Part shown: positions 1 to 5,452 of the stretch, piece after piece | Position numbering within the stretch: the first letter of the stretch is position 1 | Layout: each line of letters starts with the position of its first letter | Source of the DNA: an uncultured Mollicutes bacterium | GTDB taxonomy: Bacteria; Bacillota_I; Bacilli_A; RFN20; CAG-826 | DNA length: 9,823 nucleotides | Direction: 5' to 3' | Assembly: GCA_900550795.1 (NCBI GenBank) | Contig: URTN01000014.1 | Span: 1-9,823 of the forward strand | The notes under the pieces: generated by a model | Database searches by the model: none | What the model saw: the letters and a program-made list of their open reading frames with translations, nothing else | What the model was told of the DNA's origin: nothing | Translations under genes and position numbers: made by a program

Positions 1-656
1 ATTATGTATTTGTGGATGGGATAGCTGCATCTATTTTGCAAGAATATGATCTTTTATACCTAATTCATGCGAAAAACGTTGAATTTAGAGGCCAACATCA
101 TCAATATGACGCTTTCGAGATGATGCTAAATGATACTTATGACAATATGCATCATTATAAAGCCACAAGCCAAAGAAGAAACGGAGACTATTATTCCATT
201 GTTTATGAAGATGATGTGAATATTGTTTCTGGTTTATTTGATGCAAGGATGAAATTGACTGGAAATGGAGTTGCCTATACTTCTTCTTTCTTTGTCTATC
301 CATATGGAATTGAAAATAGCGAAGATACATCATTTTTCATGCCGCTACGAAGATTCTTGTTTGCTAAATATCTATTGCCTAACATCAAGAACGAATTCAT
401 ATATTGCTTAAGCGATGGAATTTATCCATACCTATATAAGCAAGAAAAACGTTATGTCTTGGTATTAACTAATGCAAACTATAATGATTTTGATAACACC
501 GAATTCGAAGCATTCAATATACCTATTAAAGACATTGAAATGATTTGTAAAGACGGGAACATCAAGAAAGCAAATTATAAGATGGTAGGTAATAAAGTCA
601 TTATTGATGAGCCTTTGAAATATCTATCTACATCGACATTTATAATTCATTGTTAG
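1..656 (+). CDS. Unassigned protein, 3' end only (possible tail of a carbohydrate-active enzyme)
   Basis: The reading frame is open from the left edge (first whole codon at base 3) to a TAG at 654-656, so the true start lies outside the window. The GTG at base 12 is probably not the start, because the frame continues upstream of it (Y-V-F-V-D-G). About 218 residues are visible, with no transmembrane segment and no motif I recognise with certainty. The pattern VFVDGIAASILQE near the left end, then MPLRRFLFAKYLL, then LVLTNANYNDFD and a short beta-rich tail, is reminiscent of the C-terminal parts of some glycosidase-like proteins, where an amidotransferase-like domain is followed by a small beta-sandwich. 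That is a weak resemblance and an inference. It lies directly upstream of GH95 in the same orientation, with no gap for a promoter, so the two are probably co-transcribed. Coding is near certain; function is unknown. Confidence 0.75.
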   Translation, partial: YVFVDGIAASILQEYDLLYLIHAKNVEFRGQHHQYDAFEMMLNDTYDNMHHYKATSQRRNGDYYSIVYEDDVNIVSGLFDARMKLTGNGVAYTSSFFVYPYGIENSEDTSFFMPLRRFLFAKYLLPNIKNEFIYCLSDGIYPYLYKQEKRYVLVLTNANYNDFDNTEFEAFNIPIKDIEMICKDGNIKKANYKMVGNKVIIDEPLKYLSTSTFIIHC

Positions 657-664
657 GGGGAGTT
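654..664 (+). promoter_or_regulatory. Ribosome-binding site of GH95 overlapping the upstream stop codon
   Basis: The upstream TAG stop (654-656) runs straight into a purine-rich AGGGGGAG (655-662), two bases before the ATG at 665. The in-frame TTG at 650 also gives an open frame, but it sits before this site. The Shine-Dalgarno position therefore picks ATG 665 as the start. The arrangement suggests translational coupling between the two genes. Confidence 0.7.
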
Positions 665-3280
665 ATGAAAAAGAACTTGGTTTTACGTTATTTAGAAGAA
701 GCTCCTGATTCAATAAGTGGCTGGGAAAAATATTCCTTGCCAATTGGAAACGGGCGTTTTGGAGCCTCTATTTTTGGAGGAGTCAAAAAGGAAAGAATCC
801 AAATAACTACGAATGAATTTGCTAATCCCTTCTCTAAAGGAGGGGTATCTAATTTCCTTGAAATACATATCGAATCAAGCGATATAAATGTTAATTCTTA
901 TGAAAGAGGACTTCGTCTAAATGATGGGATCATTTATTCTTCATATGAAATTAATGATAACCAAATAAAACGAGAATCTTTCTTTTCTTATCCTGATAAA
1001 GTCCTTGTTTATCATATAAATTCTTCTAAACCTATTTCTTTATTAATTAAATTAGTTATTCCTTATCTAGGGGATAGAAGCGTTGAAGAAGGTGGCAGGA
1101 CTGGAGAACTCAAAGTAGATAAAGAAGATATTTTAGCTAGAGGCACCCTCCCTAGTAGAGATTTAATTTATGAAGGACGTATACGTGTTTTTAATGATGG
1201 AAATAAAGAAACTAATAAAGACGGGATTAAGATAAATGATGCAAGAAACATCACCATTATCTTTGCTGGTGGAACTTCCTATAAGCTTTGTAAAGAAGCC
1301 TTCTTCCTAGAAAAAGCAGTTGGGGAAGATCCTCATAAGGAAGTTTTGGATACAATTGAAAACGCATCTAAAAAATCATTCGAAACTCTTTATCAAAACC
1401 ATAAAAACGACTACACGTCCTTAATGGATCGCGTTGATTTTATTCTCTCTGAAGATGAAGATAATAGAAGCGTACCTGCTCTTCTTGAGGCTTATAGGAA
1501 TAATGAAGAAGTACCATATCTAGAAGAATTGTATTTCTTCTTTGGAAGGCATTTATTAATTTCTTCATCTAGAAAAGGCGGCTTGCCTGCTTCTTTACAA
1601 GGAGTATGGACTGTTCATGATAAATCTCCATGGGGATCAGGTTTCTGGCATAACATCAATATCCAGATGAATTATTGGCCTGTCTTCATAACTAATCTAG
1701 AAGAGACTTTCTATTCTTATATTGATTTCTTTAAAGCCTATTTACCTAAAGCGAGTGAAAATGCTAGAAAATACATTAAAGAAGCCTTCAATGAAGATGT
1801 AAGCAATGAAGATTCTGGCTGGATTATTGGGACAGGTGCTTTTGCTTATGAAGTGGAAGGACTTAATCCAGAAGGTCATTCTGGGCCTGGTACAGGAGGG
1901 ATGACTGCAGAGCTTTTTGCCGATGCCTATGATTACACTTTAGATGAAGACTTATTAAAGGATTGCGTATATCCTTGCATACACGGATTAGCTAAATTCC
2001 TTCTAAGGTGCGTTAAAAAATATGATGATAAATATCTTTGTACATGTAGCGCTTCTCCTGAGCAAATCCTAGCAGGACACTGGGTAAACGGAGATAAAAA
2101 GCAACAATATTATCATACGATTGGCTGCGCTTTTGATGAGCAGTGGCTAGAAGAGAATGCTAGAAATGATATTCGTTTCAGCTCTATCCTAGGGATTGAA
2201 GATGAAATAGTTAAAAAAGAAAAAGAGCAAATAGGTCATTATGACGCAATCCAAATCGGTTATTCAAACCAAATAAAAGAATACGGGGAAGAGCATTTCT
2301 ATGGCGAGATTGGCGAATATAACCATCGTCATTTATCTGAACTTGTAGGTCTTATGCCAGGGGATTTATTGACTAATAAAACTCAAGCCTATATTGATGC
2401 TGCTAAATCTACTTTAACCTATAGGGGAGATTTCTCTACGGGTTGGGCCTTAGCGCATAGATTATGTTGCTGGAGTAGGGCAAAAGATGGAGACCATGCC
2501 TATAAATTATTGAAGATATTGTTACAAAAGAAGACCCATCCAAATTTATGGGATGTGCATCCTCCTTTCCAAATTGATGGCAATTTTGGGGCAATTGCAG
2601 GTATGGCGGAGATGCTTTTACAAAGCCATGAAGGATTTATTTCTATTTTGCCTGCTTTGCCAAAATGCTGGAAAAATGTCCATGTCAAAGGACTTAAAGC
2701 TAGAGGCAATTTCGATGCAGATATTGTCTATAAGAATGGGCTCTTAGAAGAAGTGAGAGTTACTTCAATCAAAGGAAGCGACCTGGCTTTATATTATCCT
2801 GGAATCAATAAGAACACATGCGTCAAAGATAATAACAAAGAAATACCATTCCAAAATAAGGACTGCTTTATTTCATTTAAAACAGAAGTTGGGCATACAT
2901 ATGTATTTACTGATTTTGCAAAAGTAGCAAATAAAGAAATCATAAAAGGATTTAATGCGGCTTATCAAGATGAAGGGGTTTTATTAACTTGGAATAGCAA
3001 AAACAAAGTCGCCTTATATAGATCAAAAGAAAATCAGCCAACTTATGATTTGCTTGGTTTATTTGAAGGGGAATCTTCCTATTTAGACAAAGATTTTTCT
3101 AATAAAAATAAGGGCAGGGCAACCTATAAATTGGTTGATGCCTCTATAAGTTATTCTCCAAGCGATAAAGGTGCGATAACATTTGTCCACCCAGCATCAA
3201 AGCTAGAAGAAGATCGTTATAAACTCAGATTACGTACAAATAATTTAATCGGCGAGAAAATCGGCTGGGATTTCGATTAA
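665..3280 (+). CDS. Glycoside hydrolase family 95 (alpha-L-fucosidase / alpha-L-galactosidase type)
   Basis: Predicted 871-residue cytoplasmic exo-glycosidase; no signal peptide. GH95 enzymes are inverting hydrolases that release terminal alpha-linked L-fucose or, in some members, L-galactose. The family layout is visible. An N-terminal beta domain begins around residues 20-48 with LPIGNGRFGASIFGG. The (alpha/alpha)6-type catalytic region spans about 240-660, with LPASLQGVW (307-315), HNINIQMNYWP (329-339), SASPEQ (462-467), NHRHLSELVGLMPG (553-566), TGWALAHR (592-599) and HPPFQIDGNFG (632-642). By analogy with Bifidobacterium AfcA, the catalytic set is present: Asn330 and Asn332 (water-activating pair), Glu466 (acid) and Asp638. 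After the usual small beta domain there is an extra tail (about 757-871) with an FN3-like pattern (LLTWNSKNKVALYRS...YLDKDF...YKLV). Residue 328, two before the first catalytic Asn, is Trp. The family call is firm; the exact sugar specificity is not. Confidence 0.93.
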   Translation: MKKNLVLRYLEEAPDSISGWEKYSLPIGNGRFGASIFGGVKKERIQITTNEFANPFSKGGVSNFLEIHIESSDINVNSYERGLRLNDGIIYSSYEINDNQIKRESFFSYPDKVLVYHINSSKPISLLIKLVIPYLGDRSVEEGGRTGELKVDKEDILARGTLPSRDLIYEGRIRVFNDGNKETNKDGIKINDARNITIIFAGGTSYKLCKEAFFLEKAVGEDPHKEVLDTIENASKKSFETLYQNHKNDYTSLMDRVDFILSEDEDNRSVPALLEAYRNNEEVPYLEELYFFFGRHLLISSSRKGGLPASLQGVWTVHDKSPWGSGFWHNINIQMNYWPVFITNLEETFYSYIDFFKAYLPKASENARKYIKEAFNEDVSNEDSGWIIGTGAFAYEVEGLNPEGHSGPGTGGMTAELFADAYDYTLDEDLLKDCVYPCIHGLAKFLLRCVKKYDDKYLCTCSASPEQILAGHWVNGDKKQQYYHTIGCAFDEQWLEENARNDIRFSSILGIEDEIVKKEKEQIGHYDAIQIGYSNQIKEYGEEHFYGEIGEYNHRHLSELVGLMPGDLLTNKTQAYIDAAKSTLTYRGDFSTGWALAHRLCCWSRAKDGDHAYKLLKILLQKKTHPNLWDVHPPFQIDGNFGAIAGMAEMLLQSHEGFISILPALPKCWKNVHVKGLKARGNFDADIVYKNGLLEEVRVTSIKGSDLALYYPGINKNTCVKDNNKEIPFQNKDCFISFKTEVGHTYVFTDFAKVANKEIIKGFNAAYQDEGVLLTWNSKNKVALYRSKENQPTYDLLGLFEGESSYLDKDFSNKNKGRATYKLVDASISYSPSDKGAITFVHPASKLEEDRYKLRLRTNNLIGEKIGWDFD

Positions 3281-3307
3281 TAACCTAGTTTCTTATCGAA
3301 GAAATCC
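3268..3307. repeat. Imperfect inverted repeat across two interleaved stop codons
   Basis: The left arm GGATTTCGAT (3268-3277) can pair with the right arm ATCGAAGAAATCC (3295-3307). The pairing is six plus four base pairs, with a 3-nt bulge in the right arm and a 17-nt loop. The structure lies exactly where GH95 and the convergent esterase end. Neither side has a clear U-tract, so calling it a bidirectional terminator is speculative. No better terminator is visible at this junction. Confidence 0.35.
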
Positions 3308-4314
3308 ATATATAAATTCCAGTCCCTGATATCCAAATCATGGATTCCTTTTAGGTGATGATGGGCAATATGTCCATCTTGAGAGATATTTTCTTCGTTT
3401 ATATCGAATTTCTTGAATGGAACTAATCCAGTCAATCCGTTTTCTTCATAGACTTTATTTAGCTTTAGAAGTGTTTCATATTCTCCTAAAGGGTCTGCCC
3501 ATAAATCTTCGCTTTTAGAAGAAGTATAGATTAGACGTGGGGCGATTAAAGAAAGGAAATCACTTTGCTGATATTCCATTTGCTTAGAGACATATTCAAC
3601 ATAATTTGGGGTAAACCAATAAGGGAATGCTTTTGTTATGACTTTTATTGTCTCTGCACCTGCATGGTAATTAGACTGTTCGGCATCTCCGCTACAGCCA
3701 GCACAAGAAGATATGACTAAATCGATTCGATTGTCTAATACACCAGCTAGAAGAGAGGTCTTCCCGCCACGAGAATGCCCGACACTAGCTAAGGGTAAAT
3801 CTTTTGTAGATGGATCTTGCTTTAGGTAATCAATAATCAAAGAAAAAGCCTTCGCCCACATTAATAAAGTTCCGTATTCGCCAGGGTTAACGTGTTTTAT
3901 TTCGGGGAATAATGAATTAAGGCCATATTTGAAACCGGATTTATCTTCTGCAACTTCGGAAGTAAGAAAAGCAAGGCACCCATAACCTCTTTTTGTTATT
4001 TCTTCGATTGGATAGAAACTGCTTTTTAATTTACGGGTAGGATCAATTTCCTCTTTAGAAATATATCCAACTGGACGATTGCAAAGAAACAAGAATATCC
4101 CTTTTGGTTTCTTAGGCAAGAATAAATCAAATCCAAAAGAAGTCATGCGCTCCTTTCTTTTTAGATGGACGCGCATGTTTTTTAAGGATATCCCTTTCCC
4201 TAATGCATCATTTTTTGAATCGGTGCATTCATAATAGACCACAACATCACTAAAAGAAGGAAGGTGTCCATATTCATTATCTAAAAAATAGGAAAGTAAT
4301 TTTGCCTTGTCCAT
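3277..4314 (-). CDS. CE15-like alpha/beta-hydrolase esterase (glucuronoyl-esterase type)
   Basis: A 345-residue alpha/beta hydrolase without a signal peptide, so probably cytoplasmic. The nucleophile elbow GHSRGGK (179-185) places Ser181, followed by Arg182, as in the G(C/H)SRxGK motif of carbohydrate esterase family 15 and its relatives. Other shared blocks are FPYWFTPNY (230-238), LIAPRLIYTSS (256-266) and SEDLWADP (268-275), where Glu269 or Asp270 could be the catalytic acid. The C-terminal GIHDLDIRDW (323-332) offers His325 as catalytic base. Known CE15 enzymes cleave esters of 4-O-methyl-glucuronic acid in xylan and lignin complexes, but relatives labelled acetyl-xylan-esterase-like or dienelactone-hydrolase-like exist, so the substrate is open. 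The start ATG has AAAGGG (4325-4330) about ten bases upstream. The gene follows the AraC gene by 17 bp in the same direction, and its stop overlaps that of GH95 on the other strand (shared TTAA at 3277-3280). Confidence 0.85.
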   Translation of the reverse strand: MDKAKLLSYFLDNEYGHLPSFSDVVVYYECTDSKNDALGKGISLKNMRVHLKRKERMTSFGFDLFLPKKPKGIFLFLCNRPVGYISKEEIDPTRKLKSSFYPIEEITKRGYGCLAFLTSEVAEDKSGFKYGLNSLFPEIKHVNPGEYGTLLMWAKAFSLIIDYLKQDPSTKDLPLASVGHSRGGKTSLLAGVLDNRIDLVISSCAGCSGDAEQSNYHAGAETIKVITKAFPYWFTPNYVEYVSKQMEYQQSDFLSLIAPRLIYTSSKSEDLWADPLGEYETLLKLNKVYEENGLTGLVPFKKFDINEENISQDGHIAHHHLKGIHDLDIRDWNLYMDFFDKKLGY

Positions 4315-4331
4315 AAAGATTTTTCCCTTTG

Positions 4332-5207
4332 TTATTTTGCTAAATTAAGTGGCTTTTGAGCATTCTTGTTTCTATATTCATTAGGTGTTTTTCCTGTAAC
4401 TTTAGCAAAAGTACGGTAGAAAACACTTTTATTAGAGAAGCCACAGGAAGAAGAAATCGCAGAAACTGAAAGTTCAGTCTCGTTTAATAGCTGCATGGCT
4501 TTCTCAATTCTTTTATTGGATACATATTCAACAAGAGAAACATTGAATTTGCTTTTGAATAATCGCGAGAAGTAGGAAGGGTTATAGAAGCATTTTTTGG
4601 CCAAGGCTTCCAATGATAGATTCCCATCAAGATTTTCGGATATATATTGGGCGAGTTCATTCCAGGCATCGATTTCAGTTTCTTCTGGCAATGAAACCTT
4701 CCTTAAAATCATCGTAATCAATATAGTCATGAATGATTCATTGACTACTTCAAATCGGGGGAGACGCCTAGTTTGTTCTTCTACCATCCTTTCAAGGATA
4801 TATTGGATTTTCCTTTGTTCGGAAGGGGAAAAGGAAACAACGCCTTCGGCCTTTCCTTTTGAGAATTCATTAAATGTTGATAAAGACAAAAGAGAGAAAG
4901 CGTTTTGGGGGTTGATGATTTTCTCTAAAGTCTCTGGATAGAAACAAACATTATAGAAAGTTGCCTGGTTAACCGCTTTAAAGGAGTGGGTGCTATTGAA
5001 GTTCATGAAAACAAGATCACCTTTTTTGGCAGTGAAGTGTTTGTCATTAACATATTCTTCAATTTCCCCTGAATTTATATACATGATCTCAATGAAATCA
5101 TGGGTATGCAAAGGCTCATTTCCCTTCTTCAAATAGAAAAATACGTGAAGATTAGGGTCTGTTGATGAGTATTCCTTTGAACTAAACAATCGTATTTCTT
5201 GTTTCAT
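4332..5207 (-). CDS. AraC/XylS-family transcriptional regulator with N-terminal cupin
   Basis: With the start chosen at 5207 this is a 291-residue DNA-binding regulator. The N-terminal part (about 15-95) is a cupin-type sugar-sensing domain, with the EPLHTHDFIEIMY block (31-43), GEIEEYV and KKGDLVFMNFNSTHSF (61-76). The C-terminal part (about 183-280) carries two helix-turn-helix motifs: LSLEALAKKCFYNPSYFSRLFKSKF (197-221, in which the recognition helix falls near 209-218) and VSAISSSCGFSNKSVFYRTF (248-267), followed by the family end signature TGKTPNEYR (271-279). A longer frame begins at 5249. I reject it because it has no ribosome-binding site and lies upstream of a TATAAT box, whereas ATG 5207 has AAAGGA at 5215-5220. 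Divergent from the lipoprotein/transporter operon and upstream of the esterase, it is the likely local regulator. The inducer cannot be read from the sequence. Confidence 0.92.
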   Translation of the reverse strand: MKQEIRLFSSKEYSSTDPNLHVFFYLKKGNEPLHTHDFIEIMYINSGEIEEYVNDKHFTAKKGDLVFMNFNSTHSFKAVNQATFYNVCFYPETLEKIINPQNAFSLLSLSTFNEFSKGKAEGVVSFSPSEQRKIQYILERMVEEQTRRLPRFEVVNESFMTILITMILRKVSLPEETEIDAWNELAQYISENLDGNLSLEALAKKCFYNPSYFSRLFKSKFNVSLVEYVSNKRIEKAMQLLNETELSVSAISSSCGFSNKSVFYRTFAKVTGKTPNEYRNKNAQKPLNLAK

Positions 5208-5214
5208 TTTCTTT

Positions 5215-5220
5215 TCCTTT
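5215..5220 (-). promoter_or_regulatory. Ribosome-binding site that decides the AraC start
   Basis: On the - strand this reads AAAGGA, seven bases before the ATG ending at 5207. The upstream in-frame ATGs (5249 and 5231) have no comparable site, which supports the shorter protein. Confidence 0.65.
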
Positions 5221-5229
5221 ATTTTTTGC

Positions 5230-5258
5230 ATTATATTCCTTGAATACATTTACAGCAA
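5230..5258 (-). promoter_or_regulatory. Candidate sigma-A promoter for the AraC-esterase operon
   Basis: On the - strand there is an exact TATAAT -10 box (5230-5235). A 17-bp spacer separates it from TTGCTG (5253-5258), which matches only the first three bases of the TTGACA -35 consensus. Transcription would start near 5223, leaving a short leader that just includes the AAAGGA site. A weak -35 is typical of an activator-dependent promoter, and the AraC protein may be its own activator; that is inference. Confidence 0.45.
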
Positions 5259-5269
5259 AAGATTTTATC

Positions 5270-5285
5270 AACCATTAATTTGGTT
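5270..5285. promoter_or_regulatory. Inverted repeat AACCA-N6-TGGTT, possible operator
   Basis: AACCA (5270-5274) and TGGTT (5281-5285) form a perfect dyad around the AT core TTAATT. It lies just upstream of the candidate -35 of the AraC gene, where an activator or autorepressor would bind. The arms are short and the region is AT-rich, so chance is possible. Confidence 0.3.
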
Positions 5286-5359
5286 TTATTTTTATAGTTC
5301 CCATTTATAGTCTCTTTAAGATACCTCTAATTTTGTAGAAGTAAAAAAGTGCGATTAGT

Positions 5360-5378
5360 AAATCAAGCCAGGTGATTT
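5360..5378. promoter_or_regulatory. Inverted repeat AAATCA-N7-TGATTT, possible operator
   Basis: A perfect 6-bp dyad (5360-5365 and 5373-5378) around a GC-rich AGCCAGG centre that stands out in an otherwise AT-rich intergenic stretch. It ends just before the weak -35 proposed for the + strand operon, a position suited to an activator such as the divergent AraC protein. It could also be a small RNA hairpin. Confidence 0.3.
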
Positions 5379-5380
5379 CT

Positions 5381-5409
5381 TTTACTTTTGTAACTAAATA
5401 AAATTTAAA
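5381..5409 (+). promoter_or_regulatory. Weak candidate promoter for the lipoprotein/transporter operon
   Basis: TTTACT (5381-5386) and TTTAAA (5404-5409) are separated by 17 bp, each matching four of six consensus bases. An alternative -10 is TAAAAT (5399-5404), but it has only a poor -35. Both choices put the -10 next to the cre-like operator. A poor promoter would fit activator dependence. The exact start site cannot be decided by reading. Confidence 0.3.
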
Positions 5410-5423
5410 TGGAAACGCTTACA
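5410..5423 (+). promoter_or_regulatory. cre-like / LacI-family operator
   Basis: TGGAAACGCTTACA matches the Gram-positive catabolite-responsive element consensus TGWAARCGYTWNCW at 13 of 14 positions; the only deviation is G at position 3. It sits between the proposed -10 and the ribosome-binding site, so a bound CcpA or a LacI/GalR-family relative would block transcription of the lipoprotein/transporter operon. Which protein binds is inferred, since neither is encoded here. Confidence 0.7.
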
Positions 5424-5440
5424 AAAAGTTTTGAACCAAA

Positions 5441-5446
5441 AGGAGG
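5441..5446 (+). promoter_or_regulatory. Full-consensus ribosome-binding site
   Basis: AGGAGG, six bases before the ATG at 5453. It matches the anti-Shine-Dalgarno core exactly and implies efficient translation of the first gene of the operon. Confidence 0.85.
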
Positions 5447-5452
5447 TTTTCT

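Noticed and set aside
85..333. 82-residue open frame on the - strand
   Set aside because: It overlaps the continuous frame of the first gene and has a low-complexity His/Gln/Lys-rich composition typical of antisense frames in AT-rich DNA.
650..664. TTG start for GH95 at 650
   Set aside because: It lies upstream of the strong AGGGGGAG site, while ATG 665 follows that site and begins the conserved protein.
744..760. Second cre-like sequence (GGAAACGGGCGTTTT)
   Set aside because: It encodes the conserved GNGRFG motif of GH95 and its spacing does not fit the cre consensus.
4597..4941. 114-residue open frame on the + strand
   Set aside because: It is antisense to the AraC regulator, whose helix-turn-helix signatures are clear. 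No family resemblance or start signal supports it.
5208..5249. Longer start for the AraC regulator at 5249
   Set aside because: No ribosome-binding site precedes it and a TATAAT box lies downstream of it. ATG 5207 has AAAGGA at the right distance.
5339..5387. Long-range inverted repeat AAGTAAAA...TTTTACTT
   Set aside because: Eight AT-rich pairs across a 33-base gap are readily expected by chance in this composition.
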